From an uncultured Ruminococcus sp. (lineage in GTDB: Bacteria; Bacillota; Clostridia; Oscillospirales; Ruminococcaceae), in contig CAJTYV010000003.1 of assembly GCA_910584195.1 (NCBI GenBank), forward strand, positions 124,001-188,000: a DNA stretch of 64,000 nt, read 5' to 3'. How positions within the stretch are numbered: the first letter of the stretch is position 1; each line of letters starts with the position of its first letter. This document shows, in pieces, positions 44,574 through 52,873 of this stretch. The notes under the pieces are model-generated. The model was not told where the DNA came from and did no database searches. It saw only the letters and a list, made by a program, of their open reading frames with translations. The translations under genes were made by a program, and so were the position numbers.

Positions 44574-45188
44574 TCACTGCTGCGCCAAAATTCTCAAAGT
44601 CTCTTTAATAAGCTCCTGCGTATCGAGAGCTGCATCGAGCTTTCGCAGTACGGGTGCAATTTCTCCCTGAGAGTAGCCAAGAACCATCAGAGCCTCCATC
44701 GCTTCTCCGACAGAAGAACCGCCGATCGCAGACTGCATCGAACTTACGCCGCTTTCGAGAGTCATCGACTTGCCTCCGAACGCCTCCGAAGAAATTTTAT
44801 CTTTAAGCTCCAAAACTATACGCTGAGCAGTCTTAGCGCCTATTCCTTTTGTCCTTGTGATTGTTTTACTGTCCCCCGAAGCAACAATAAAGGCAAACTG
44901 CTCGGGAGTCATATCGGAAAGTATCGCCGTTGCCGCTTTCGGTCCCACGCCCGAAACGGAAATAAGCTGCTTAAAACAGTTAAGCTCCTGCATGTCTGCG
45001 AATCCGAAAAGCTCCACGCTGTCATCGCGTACGGCAAGATACGTGTATAAAGTGACCTCGCTGCCTGTTTCACTAAGTTTTGTTATGGTACTGTAGGAAG
45101 TTTTGCAGCCGTACCCCACGCCGCCGCATTCCACTACGGCAAACCCTGTCTCTTTAAGTATGAGCTTGCCGCGCAAACTGTATATCAT
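44574..45188 (-). CDS. ruvA: Holliday junction branch-migration protein RuvA
   Basis: 204 residues, the tetramer that binds the four-way junction. N-terminal MIYSLRGKLILKE, helix-hairpin-helix motifs (ISVSGVGPKAATAIL near 75, RTKGIGAKTAQRIVLEL near 110), and the RuvB-binding C-terminal domain (EAMEALMVLGYSQGEI near 163). The start at 45188 follows GGAGGTAATC; a longer in-frame extension has no site and would overlap ruvC. Confidence 0.95.
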   Translation of the reverse strand: MIYSLRGKLILKETGFAVVECGGVGYGCKTSYSTITKLSETGSEVTLYTYLAVRDDSVELFGFADMQELNCFKQLISVSGVGPKAATAILSDMTPEQFAFIVASGDSKTITRTKGIGAKTAQRIVLELKDKISSEAFGGKSMTLESGVSSMQSAIGGSSVGEAMEALMVLGYSQGEIAPVLRKLDAALDTQELIKETLRILAQQ

Positions 45189-45204
45189 GATTACCTCCGT
45201 AATA

Positions 45205-45693
45205 TTAATTGTCCCAGCGTGTGGTATGACCGTGGCAAATAGCGATAGCAAGAGCATCAGCGGCATCGTCCGGCTTTGGTATCTGAGCCAGATTCAGAAG
45301 CTGCCGTGTCATTTCCATGACCTGCTGCTTTTCCGCCTTACCATAGCCGACCACTGCCGACTTAACCTGTAAAGGCGTATATTCATACACCGGAATATCT
45401 CTTACTGCGGCGGAAAGCACCGTAATGCCCCTCGCCTGCGCAACGTCAATTGCGGTTTTCTGATTAGTAGTGAAAAACAGCTTTTCCACCGCCATGCAAT
45501 CCGGTCGGAACTTCTCAAATATGAACTCCATATCAGTGTGAATAGACCGAAGACGCTGGGTAAACGGCGTATGAGCTTCGGTAAGTATCGCACCGTATTC
45601 TATGGGGAAAAATTTCCGCCCATCATAATCGACCACACCAAATCCCACAATAGCATAACCGGGATCGATGCCCAGTATCCTGATTTTTTTCAT
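45205..45693 (-). CDS. ruvC: Crossover junction endonuclease RuvC
   Basis: 162 residues, resolves Holliday junctions. Catalytic acids: Asp in ILGIDPGYAIVG near residue 8, Glu in AVEKLFF near residue 68, and the Asp pair in PDDAADALAIAICH near 140. The start at 45693 (MKKIRILGIDPG) follows AGGTTAAAATA; a longer frame to 45723 is less likely. It heads a long leftward run through ruvA, sseB, ruvB and on. Confidence 0.94.
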   Translation of the reverse strand: MKKIRILGIDPGYAIVGFGVVDYDGRKFFPIEYGAILTEAHTPFTQRLRSIHTDMEFIFEKFRPDCMAVEKLFFTTNQKTAIDVAQARGITVLSAAVRDIPVYEYTPLQVKSAVVGYGKAEKQQVMEMTRQLLNLAQIPKPDDAADALAIAICHGHTTRWDN

Positions 45694-45755
45694 TATTTTA
45701 ACCTGACATTCGTGCAATCGCACACTTATCCATAATATTTCATATATTCCTTATT

Positions 45756-45785
45756 ATTATAACACAAAACCTCACCACATTGCAA
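45756..45785 (-). promoter_or_regulatory. sigma-A promoter of the ruvC-led operon
   Basis: Minus strand TTGCAA (45785-45780), 18 bp, TATAAT (45761-45756), about 63 bases before the ruvC start. Confidence 0.6.
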
Positions 45786-45930
45786 CATTTTATTCATATA
45801 AATATCATATAATTACTATTGCATTTTTTGTGAAAATTGCAGTCAAATTGCTTTAAAAAAATCCAATTGTTTAAACTGTACAAATAATAAACGGCAAAAA
45901 AAACAATGTGTACAAAATTTTTAAAAGGTA

Positions 45931-45959
45931 TTGCAAATTCAAACGGGAAATGCTATAAT
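45931..45959 (+). promoter_or_regulatory. sigma-A promoter of the zinc-ribbon repeat-protein gene
   Basis: TTGCAA (45931-45936), 17 bp, TATAAT (45954-45959). A family B element lies in the resulting 5' UTR before the ATG at 46152. Confidence 0.65.
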
Positions 45960-45981
45960 ATTTTTAAATGAAATTAAAAAT

Positions 45982-46131
45982 CTGTTCAGTATCCCGGCGC
46001 GTGCGCATTTTTAAGCATAATTTTGTTAAGGACAAGGAAAAAAGCCGCAGGCATACTGTCGTATGGTAAGTTTTTAACGCAGCAATCGGTAAAATTTTTC
46101 GAAAATACGTGCGCGACGATATACTAAACAG
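45982..46131. repeat. Family B fold-back element (copy 5)
   Basis: Left arm CTGTTCAGTATC...GCGCGTGCGCA; right arm TGCGCG...GATATACTAAACAG. The interior carries GACAAGGAAAAAAGCCGCAG, CATACTGTCGTATGG, TTTTTAACGCAGCAATCGG, then AAAATACGTGCG. It sits between a promoter and its gene. Confidence 0.72.
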
Positions 46132-46151
46132 TCGTTAAGGGAGGGAGCTTC

Positions 46152-47663
46152 ATGATATGCAGCGTATGCGGAACTGAAAATGAAAAAGGATTTAAATTCT
46201 GCGTAAAATGCGGAAGCAATTTGGAAAACCCTCATGAGACAAATTATGAACAGGTAGATATGGGCAATTATCACTCTGAAGAAGAGGGCGAAAACAACGG
46301 CTTTACCATGAATACAGGAACTTTTGTTATCAGAGATTCCGCACCTCCGCCCGAACAGAACATATATACCGCCGATGAACTCAATCAGTCGGAGGAAGAC
46401 TTTGATTTCAGTATGTACGATGAACCGTCAATGGCTGAACTGCCGTCTCCTCCGCCTGCACAACCCACACCTCCGCAGCAAGCCTATACTCAACCTCAGC
46501 AGCCTCTTCAGGGAATGAACCAGTATATGGCTCAGCAGCCAATGATGTATGCTCAGCCTCAGATAATCGGTTATGATCCTAACGGCGTTCCAATATACGG
46601 TCAGCCACAGGGTATGATGTACGCTCAGCCTCAGATAATCGGCTACGACCCTAACGGCGTTCCAATATACGGTCAGCCGCAGGGTATGATGTACGCTCAG
46701 CCTCAGATAATCGGCTACGACCCTAACGGCGTTCCAATATACGGTCAGCCGCAGGGTATGATGTACGCTCAGCCTCAGATAATCGGCTACGACCCTAATG
46801 GCGTTCCCATATATGGTCAACCCGGCTTTCAGCCTATGGGCGGAATGCCTGTGCAGAACCAAGGACTGCCGCCTAATATGCAGCCGATGCAGAGTATGCC
46901 GAATATGCAGTCTTTCCCAAATCCAAATATGCAGGCAACACAAAATAACGGCATGATGTCCAATATGCAGGGCATGATGAGTTTTCCAAATCAGAGATTT
47001 AAGAATGACGTTATACCGCCGCCCCAGCAGACGGAAACAACTCCCCAAAAAGAAGAAAAAACTGATTTTTGGGCATTTTTTGACGAGGGCAGCGGAGAAC
47101 ATCACGAAAATTCCGAAGGTGATTTCTTTGGTAAGGCAAGATCAGAGACGGTCGTTTCCGATGATCCTTTCGCGGATATTGACAACAGAAGGAAAAAAAG
47201 ACTCCAAGCCGAAAAGGCTTCTCAGGGCTTTATGAGCGACACTCCCGTGGTAGACGGAGACAGACTTGCGAAAAATGATTCTGACCGTATAAACAAACTT
47301 TATATGAGACAAACAGGAAGTTCAGTTTCTACCGATCTGACAGTCGGTGAAGGAAAACATAAAAAGAGGTCAATGTCAGCAGCCGGCGAAGTAAATGCGG
47401 ATATGCTGGCGGAAAAACTTAACGTTCGTTCGCGGGTTTCCATGCAGTATGCCGATAAAACAAACGCAGACGATATTGAAGCGTATGTTCCGGAGCATCG
47501 CGAAGCTATAATGGCTAAAGCGGAACATGCTGTCGAAGCTATGCCGAAAAAAATAAATCCGTATGAAAGCGAACTCGACAAAATTGAACTGCCTGAGTAT
47601 ATGAAAGCTAAAAAAACGGTACATGAAGATGCTGCCGAAATTCCGTCAATACCCGAGGTGTGA
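46152..47663 (+). CDS. Zinc-ribbon protein with four 24-residue tandem repeats
   Basis: 503 residues. The N-terminal zinc ribbon is CSVCGTENEKGFKFCVKCGS (Cys at about 3, 6, 17, 20). A Pro/Gln-rich disordered region holds four repeats (about residues 131-226), unit start MMYAQPQIIGYDPNG, then a Met/Asn/Gln/Pro-rich stretch. The C-terminus is acidic/Lys-rich, including AEVPSI-like ends. There is no signal peptide, so the protein is probably cytoplasmic and may be a scaffold. The start ATG follows GGGAGGGAG. The function is unknown. Confidence 0.7.
   Translation: MICSVCGTENEKGFKFCVKCGSNLENPHETNYEQVDMGNYHSEEEGENNGFTMNTGTFVIRDSAPPPEQNIYTADELNQSEEDFDFSMYDEPSMAELPSPPPAQPTPPQQAYTQPQQPLQGMNQYMAQQPMMYAQPQIIGYDPNGVPIYGQPQGMMYAQPQIIGYDPNGVPIYGQPQGMMYAQPQIIGYDPNGVPIYGQPQGMMYAQPQIIGYDPNGVPIYGQPGFQPMGGMPVQNQGLPPNMQPMQSMPNMQSFPNPNMQATQNNGMMSNMQGMMSFPNQRFKNDVIPPPQQTETTPQKEEKTDFWAFFDEGSGEHHENSEGDFFGKARSETVVSDDPFADIDNRRKKRLQAEKASQGFMSDTPVVDGDRLAKNDSDRINKLYMRQTGSSVSTDLTVGEGKHKKRSMSAAGEVNADMLAEKLNVRSRVSMQYADKTNADDIEAYVPEHREAIMAKAEHAVEAMPKKINPYESELDKIELPEYMKAKKTVHEDAAEIPSIPEV
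46542..46829 (+). repeat. Four 72-bp in-frame tandem repeats
   Basis: Units begin at 46542, 46614, 46686 and 46758, each starting ATGATGTA, coding MMYAQPQIIGYDPNGVPIYG plus four more residues. The middle two are nearly identical, which suggests recent duplication or homogenisation. Confidence 0.9.
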
Positions 47664-47684
47664 GCTTTCAACAGCCGTATTCCA

Positions 47685-47824
47685 TTCAAAGCTCTGCTTT
47701 CAACAAGCAGACGGCTTACGGCAGTAAGCCGGAATTCAGTCGGAGATCGTGTCTCCGACTGAATATAAAGATGTTCGCCGCCTAAGAGGGTGCGGGTGTC
47801 CGGCGGACATCGTCTGTGGTTATA
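47685..47824 (+). repeat. Family A multi-hairpin element (copy 1), upstream of mscL
   Basis: Four hairpins in order. A: CTGCTT and AAGCAG. B: GGCTTAC and GTAAGCC. C: ATTCAGTCGGAGA and TCTCCGACTGAAT. D: GATGT...CGCC and GGCGGACATC. The element is 140 bp and lies between the stop at 47663 and mscL. No coding capacity is seen. Confidence 0.75.
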
Positions 47825-47829
47825 AAGCT

Positions 47830-47877
47830 AACCTGAATCAACTTATATTTGCTTTGGTATATATAACGATTCAGGTT
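47830..47877 (+). promoter_or_regulatory. Long-loop inverted repeat in the mscL leader
   Basis: AACCTGAATC and GATTCAGGTT, 10-bp stem with a 28-base loop, just before the mscL ribosome site. The function is unknown. Confidence 0.35.
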
Positions 47878-47910
47878 TAGTATAAATAAAAACAAAAAGG
47901 AGATAAAAAA

Positions 47911-48330
47911 ATGAAGAAGTTACTGGAAGAATTCAAAGCGTTTATTATGAGAGGCAATATCATTGATATGGCTATCGGTGTTATCATCGGCGGTGCATTT
48001 TCGGGGCTTGTAACCTCGCTGCTCGATAATATTATTTCCCCTATACTCGGATTTTTCAGCGTAGGCGGACTTAACGGACTTTCCATAAGGATACTAAATG
48101 CAGATCTCAGATTCGGCGCATTCTTTATGGATATAGTTAACTTTGTTATCATGGCTGCCGTTGTATTTGTAATAATGAAAGCTGTAACTTCCATTATGAA
48201 CAAGTTTAAGAAAAAGGAAGAAGAAGCTCCCGCAAAACCTTCCAAAGAAGAAGAGCTTCTCACCGAGATAAGAGATCTGCTCAAGGCTCAGGCAGGCTCG
48301 GCAGAAGCTGCTGAAAACAAGTCAGAGTAA
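47911..48330 (+). CDS. mscL: Large-conductance mechanosensitive channel MscL
   Basis: 139 residues. MscL opens under membrane tension to release solutes on osmotic downshock. The N-terminal EFKAFIMRGNIIDMAIGVIIGGAFSGLVTS is characteristic, with TM1, a periplasmic loop, TM2 (NFVIMAAVVFVIMKAV) and a charged C-terminal helix. The start ATG follows AAAAAGGAG. It ends at a strong bidirectional terminator. Confidence 0.93.
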   Translation: MKKLLEEFKAFIMRGNIIDMAIGVIIGGAFSGLVTSLLDNIISPILGFFSVGGLNGLSIRILNADLRFGAFFMDIVNFVIMAAVVFVIMKAVTSIMNKFKKKEEEAPAKPSKEEELLTEIRDLLKAQAGSAEAAENKSE

Positions 48331-48346
48331 TTACATATTCACCAAT

Positions 48347-48393
48347 AAAAACGCCTTACAGCCGAATTTCAAATCGGCTGTAAGGCGTTTTTT
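48347..48393. terminator. Bidirectional terminator between mscL and uvrC
   Basis: AAAACGCCTTACAGCCGA and TCGGCTGTAAGGCGTTTT form a long stem with A/T tracts on both sides. Confidence 0.9.
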
Positions 48394-50216
48394 CATAATC
48401 GCTGGATAACCTCCCAAAGCTCTTTAGCAGTCTCTGCGCTAACGCCTGCTGTCAGTGCAAGTTCCTCGGGAGTTGCTTTCAACAGGTTTGCTTTCGTTTT
48501 ATATTTCACCATGATCTTAGCAGCTTTCTTTTCTCCTATGCCTTTGACTGTAAGAAACTCCGAGCTATAGGTCTTTTTCTTGTGCCTGCTGTGCATATAG
48601 CTTACGGAAAAGCGGTGTACCTCGTCCTGTATTTTCGTCACGAGGTTGAACGCCGCCTGCAAATTATTTATTTGTATTTCACGGCCTCCGGTCGCTATCG
48701 CTCTTGTGCGGTGCTTATCGTCTTTCACCATGCCGAAAAGCGGAATATTAAGACCCAGTTCCTTCAAAACAGGCTCTACCGCATGAACATGTCCCGTTCC
48801 GCCGTCAAGCAGGATAAGGTCGGGCGTACGTCTGAAATACTCGTCTCCCTCTTGCTCAACGATGTGGAGCAGCCGGCGTTTCAGTACCTCGTGCATGCTT
48901 CCGTAGTCGTTCTGATACTGCTGTTCCTTTATGGAAAACCGTTTATATGCTTTTTTCAGAGGTCTGCCGTCCTCAAAGACTACCATTCCGGCGACCATTG
49001 ATTCGGACGAAAGATTAGAAATATCGTAAGCTTCTATATACTTAGGCGGCGCGGCAAGTCCGAGACTTTTTCCAAGCTGTTCAAGAGCAATGACTTCCTT
49101 TCCTGTACGGCTGTTCTTCAGTGCGGCGTATTCTGCGGAATTGCTTTTGGCAAGCTTTAAAAGGTCGAGCAGTCTGCCCCTCTGCGGCTGATGAAGCTTC
49201 ACCACTCTGTTTGCCTGTTTTTCAAGCAGACGTTCGATAAGCTCATACTCCTCAGGGATATGGTCAACGGCGACAAGCTTTGGAATATCGTTTCTGCCGT
49301 GATAGAACTGAACCATAAACGTGCTGAGAATATCATCGTCCGCCCCGTTTTTTTCAAGGTCGAAAACAGCCTTGTCGTAAAGGCGGTTTTCGCGGTACAT
49401 CAACACGGAAACGTACACTCCGCCGTGATATTCGGCTATACCGATAACGTCCGCCGAATCTACGCCGCTGCCTACCATTTTCTGTTTTTCGGACGCTTTT
49501 TTTACGGCGTTTATACGATCGCGCAGCATTGCGGCTTTCTCAAAATTAAGCTCCTCTGCCGCTTCATTCATCTCGCGCTCCATACGTTCGACAGATGCCG
49601 CGCTGCCCGAACGTATAAACTCCGCCGCTTCGTCAACTGTTTTCCTGTAAGTCTCGCCGTCTATATTTCCGCGGCAGACACCCATGCACATTTTTATGTG
49701 ATAGTTAAGACACGGACGTTCCCTGCGAAAATCCTGCGGAAATCTTCTGCGGCAGGTCGGCAGCATAAATACGCGGTTAGCTTCCTTGACCGCTTCTTTA
49801 GTAATGTACGCGCTCGTGTATGGTCCGAGATATTTTCCGCCTGCCGAAGTATTTTTTTCAGCAGTTATGCGCGGATATTCCTCGTCCGAAATACGTATAT
49901 AGGAGTAGCCCTTGTCGTCTTTAAGAAGAATATTATAGCGAGGTTTATGCTGTTTTATAAGGCTGCATTCAAGCACAAGAGCCTCGAACTCGCTGTCTGT
50001 GACAATAAAATCGTAATCATAGACCTTTGCGACCATAGCCGCCACTTTCGGAGTATGATCGGGATTTTCGCGGAAATAGCTCGTAACGCGTTTTTTCAAA
50101 TTCTTAGCCTTACCGATGTAAATTATTCCGCCGTCCTTGTCTTTCATTATATAAACTCCGGGAGAAGCGGTCAGCCTTGACGTTTTCTCCCTCAGATAAG
50201 GAAGTCTTAAATTCAT
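48393..50216 (-). CDS. uvrC: Excinuclease ABC subunit C
   Basis: 607 residues, the nuclease subunit of nucleotide excision repair. GIY-YIG domain: PGVYIMKDKDGGIIYIGKA near residue 20. UVR domain: EAAEELNFEKAAMLRDRIN near 215. The RNase H-like domain has DISNLSSE near 395, DLILLDGGTGHVHA near 465, and two helix-hairpin-helix motifs close to the C-terminus. It is full length. Confidence 0.96.
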   Translation of the reverse strand: MNLRLPYLREKTSRLTASPGVYIMKDKDGGIIYIGKAKNLKKRVTSYFRENPDHTPKVAAMVAKVYDYDFIVTDSEFEALVLECSLIKQHKPRYNILLKDDKGYSYIRISDEEYPRITAEKNTSAGGKYLGPYTSAYITKEAVKEANRVFMLPTCRRRFPQDFRRERPCLNYHIKMCMGVCRGNIDGETYRKTVDEAAEFIRSGSAASVERMEREMNEAAEELNFEKAAMLRDRINAVKKASEKQKMVGSGVDSADVIGIAEYHGGVYVSVLMYRENRLYDKAVFDLEKNGADDDILSTFMVQFYHGRNDIPKLVAVDHIPEEYELIERLLEKQANRVVKLHQPQRGRLLDLLKLAKSNSAEYAALKNSRTGKEVIALEQLGKSLGLAAPPKYIEAYDISNLSSESMVAGMVVFEDGRPLKKAYKRFSIKEQQYQNDYGSMHEVLKRRLLHIVEQEGDEYFRRTPDLILLDGGTGHVHAVEPVLKELGLNIPLFGMVKDDKHRTRAIATGGREIQINNLQAAFNLVTKIQDEVHRFSVSYMHSRHKKKTYSSEFLTVKGIGEKKAAKIMVKYKTKANLLKATPEELALTAGVSAETAKELWEVIQRL

Positions 50217-50340
50217 ATAAATTCCTTTTGTTCCTTAAAAATAGTTCTTTTTATAAACGACCGCATTCAAGAAGTCCATAAATCTTCTTCCGCCGCGTTT
50301 GTCCCGACATGTTCTTTGCCGCTCAAGAAACATGCATGTT

Positions 50341-50946
50341 TTATTCATCATCGTAAACCTTAAAAGACTGAGAAGCCTCGGAAACATCGCCCATCTTTTC
50401 TATCAAAGCTTTTTTCATAAGCGTCAGATCGAATACATCAAGCTTACCGTCATTGTACAGATCGGCAGCCCTCCAATTATCAAGCTCTGCATCAGGTGCA
50501 TTCAGAAGCCATTTCTGGAGAGAAACAACATCGGCAACACTAAGTGAACCGTCGCCGTTCACATCACCGTCCGGAGGAGCAATATCGCCGGCAAGCGGAG
50601 GCATCTCCTCTGTAGTTGGCTCGATAAATTCATCGGGTGGCAGAGGTTCTCCGGCAAGAGGAGGTATTTCTTCTGTCGGTATCTCTATAAACTCATCAGG
50701 CGGCAGAGGTTCTCCGGCAAGAGGAGGTATTTCCTCTGTCGGTATCTCTATAAACTCATCTGAGATCATCGGCACACCTGCTGTTGTCCATATTTCCGTC
50801 GGACAAGGGATATCAGTCGGTATTATTTCTGCGCCTGATGTCTGAATCGTACCCTCCGGGGCAGCCGCAAATGCACCTACGCCTGCGGCAGTACCGACAG
50901 CTGCGGAAGCTATAAGCGAAGTTATTTCTTTTGTGAATTTTCTCAT
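50341..50946 (-). CDS. Secreted dockerin protein with three 21-residue repeats, partner of the radical SAM enzyme
   Basis: 201 residues. A signal peptide (about 1-28) is followed by a spacer with one Cys, then three repeats (residues about 64-126) with the pattern DEFIEIPTEEIPPLAGEPLP, the first two identical and the third diverged. A type I dockerin ends the protein: GDVNGDGSLSVADVVSLQKWL near 128 and AADLYNDGKLDVFDLTLMKKAL near 160. The gene's ATG overlaps the radical SAM stop by 4 bases, so one transcript makes both. The repeats look like multiple modification sites. Confidence 0.7.
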   Translation of the reverse strand: MRKFTKEITSLIASAAVGTAAGVGAFAAAPEGTIQTSGAEIIPTDIPCPTEIWTTAGVPMISDEFIEIPTEEIPPLAGEPLPPDEFIEIPTEEIPPLAGEPLPPDEFIEPTTEEMPPLAGDIAPPDGDVNGDGSLSVADVVSLQKWLLNAPDAELDNWRAADLYNDGKLDVFDLTLMKKALIEKMGDVSEASQSFKVYDDE

Positions 50947-51923
50947 ATCATTTTCCCTCCGTTTTCTTTAGATATTATTTCCAGCGCTGTAAGGATATGT
51001 ACCTGTTCTTCAAGACAAGCTGCTTCTGAAATGTCTCTCACCGTACCTGTTGTTGCCATTTTTTTACAAGCACAGGAGTTTCGGCAGTATTCGGCTATCT
51101 CGCAGCCCTCGCACCTTTCCGACATCATGGAATAGTCGGGGTGAGCAGCCCTCGCCTTTTCAGCTTCGATACCTACGCAAACATCGCCGCATTGGTATTC
51201 CTGCTTATTCTGGAACTGTATACAGGGATAAAATTTTCCGTCCCAGTTTATAAAGAGCTTCTTTTTGCATATTCCGCAGGTACTGCGAGTATTTTCCCTG
51301 ATCGTTTTCTTTTTCGCCGCCAGCTCGTACACAAACAGGTCTTTTATTCCGGAGATCTTCCTCCATTGCTCTCTTAAAAGATCGCCGAAGCTGTCGGGGT
51401 CGTCGGGAACAAGAAATGCGTCCATTGCTGCCGATACCTTCTTAACGCCGAGCTCTTTCAGGTACATGATGTTATCATACAAAAAAGGCAGCGTTTCTTT
51501 TGTATAGACAAGCTGGACCAGCGTTTCAGGCTGATATTTCAGAAGTAATTTGAGATTCGCATCAAGAAGAATCGTATCAGCTCCTCGTTCGGCACATTCC
51601 GAGCCGTCGTGGGACATATTTATGATGATATTCCTATCAGCGCACCATTTTATAAACTCCTCGTCAAGAAGCGTTCCGTTTGTCGTTATAACAAACTGTT
51701 TCGCTGTAAGGTTTTCACAGAAATATTTTACGATGTCTTTGTAAAGAAGCGGTTCGCCTCCGAAGATATAGACAACGCCGGCATCACCGCGTTGATTTAC
51801 AAATTCTGTTACCTGATGCATCGTTTCATCACTGATACAGCCGTACTCCGTATTAAGACGCTTTTCGTAGCAGTAGCTGCATTTCAAATTACATCTGTTG
51901 GTAATGCTTATGGTGTAATCCAA
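50943..51923 (-). CDS. Radical SAM/SPASM peptide- or protein-modifying enzyme
   Basis: 326 residues. The radical SAM cluster motif is NRCNLKCSYC near residue 9; the family glycine motif YIFGGEPLLYKD follows near 48. The C-terminal SPASM region carries many Cys, including CGICKKKLFINWDGKFYPC near 215 and CEGCEIAEYCRNSCACKK near 270, fitting extra Fe-S clusters. The start is TTG at 51923: GGAGGTGA precedes it with 7-base spacing. An upstream in-frame start at 51950 lies within the family A repeat and has no site. Enzymes of this type modify peptides or proteins (sulfatase maturation, thioether or C-C crosslinks). Confidence 0.82.
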   Translation of the reverse strand: MDYTISITNRCNLKCSYCYEKRLNTEYGCISDETMHQVTEFVNQRGDAGVVYIFGGEPLLYKDIVKYFCENLTAKQFVITTNGTLLDEEFIKWCADRNIIINMSHDGSECAERGADTILLDANLKLLLKYQPETLVQLVYTKETLPFLYDNIMYLKELGVKKVSAAMDAFLVPDDPDSFGDLLREQWRKISGIKDLFVYELAAKKKTIRENTRSTCGICKKKLFINWDGKFYPCIQFQNKQEYQCGDVCVGIEAEKARAAHPDYSMMSERCEGCEIAEYCRNSCACKKMATTGTVRDISEAACLEEQVHILTALEIISKENGGKMI

Positions 51924-51938
51924 AAAATCACCTCCATG

Positions 51939-52130
51939 ATATAACCGCAAACGATGTCCCCCGAGTCTCGACTGTCGTCTCGGTCGGTGCTTCTGCTTCG
52001 CAGAGGTGTCTACCGGACACCCGCACCCTCTTAGACGGCGAACATCTTTAAGATCCAGTCGAAGATACGATCTCCGACTGGATCCGGCTTACTATCGTAA
52101 GCCGTCTGCTTGTTGTAAGCAGAGCTTTAA
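51939..52130 (-). repeat. Family A multi-hairpin element (copy 3, enlarged tip), upstream of the radical SAM gene
   Basis: Same hairpins A-D read on the minus strand, toward the radical SAM start. Hairpin C has ATCCAG paired with CTGGAT where other copies have ATTCAG and CTGAAT: a compensated change. Hairpin D is expanded by about 60 bases with additional inverted repeats. Total 192 bp. Confidence 0.75.
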
Positions 52131-52326
52131 TCCCCTGTTATTTACATTAACGGAAAAATTCATTGAATGTGCGGATAAAAATGTTAATTTTTTGTAAACA
52201 TTCTGCTCGGCGTTATTGTCAGTTGGGATAGTATACTCGCCATCGCGGAGAATAATTTGAGTTTCGCAAATTTAGAGAACCTTGTGAGCAGTTATGTGGG
52301 ATGGGTTCAGCGACACGCCTCCGAAG

Positions 52327-52857
52327 TTATTGTCTGTTGAAATAGTCTATTCCTGCGGTCGGGCGGAAATATGTCCTTATATATCCGTCCGTGGACAAAA
52401 TGACAAATTCGTTGGTATCTTCAATATAATACACACCGTCGCCGTCCTCAGCCTCGGTCTTGAAAAGCGCGGTATCGCTGTTTATGACATCGCTCGCTCC
52501 CGCTTCATAATCATCTGCCGTCTCATAATTAAAGTCACCCACAAATTCACCGCCGTGCTTTTCAAAATGCTGTTCAAGCTGTTTCTGAGTGCGGAAATGG
52601 TACTCCACATAAATATCACTGCTGTTTTCTTCGGTAACTTCTGCGGACGTTTCCTCAGATATTTCAGGCTCTGTTTCGGGCTGAGCTTCGGTTTCAGTTT
52701 CAGGCTCGGCTTCCTGTTCTGTGGGAGTTCCCGTTTCCTGCTGCTGATACTGCTCTGATCTGTTAATATTTTCTTCCGTCTCATACTCTGCATATCCGCA
52801 GCCTGTCAGGAGTACTGCCGCCGCAAGAGCCGTGAGCTTTAATAATATCTTTTTCAT
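52327..52857 (-). CDS. Lipoprotein with Thr/Glu/Pro linker and small C-terminal domain
   Basis: 176 residues. The lipobox LTGC gives an acylated Cys near residue 20. A Gln/Glu/Thr/Pro-rich linker (about 30-80) leads to a domain of about 90 residues: YHFRTQKQLEQHFEKHGGEF near 85, then YIRTYFRPTAGIDYFNRQ at the end. The HF-KHG-EF...YFRP..G.dYF order recalls small nuclease-like toxin domains in polymorphic toxins, but this is weak. It lies between prfB and the family A copy and is leftward. The function is unknown. Confidence 0.6.
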   Translation of the reverse strand: MKKILLKLTALAAAVLLTGCGYAEYETEENINRSEQYQQQETGTPTEQEAEPETETEAQPETEPEISEETSAEVTEENSSDIYVEYHFRTQKQLEQHFEKHGGEFVGDFNYETADDYEAGASDVINSDTALFKTEAEDGDGVYYIEDTNEFVILSTDGYIRTYFRPTAGIDYFNRQ

Positions 52858-52873
52858 GCCAAACTCCGCTCGC

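Noticed and set aside
46542..46829. Possible CRISPR-like array
   Set aside because: Repeats of 72 bp are in frame, without spacers, and encode protein.
46428..47105. Long antisense open frame (225 codons) across the zinc-ribbon repeat gene
   Set aside because: It is a shadow of the in-frame repeats; no ribosome site and composition rich in His/Arg/Leu typical of reverse reading.
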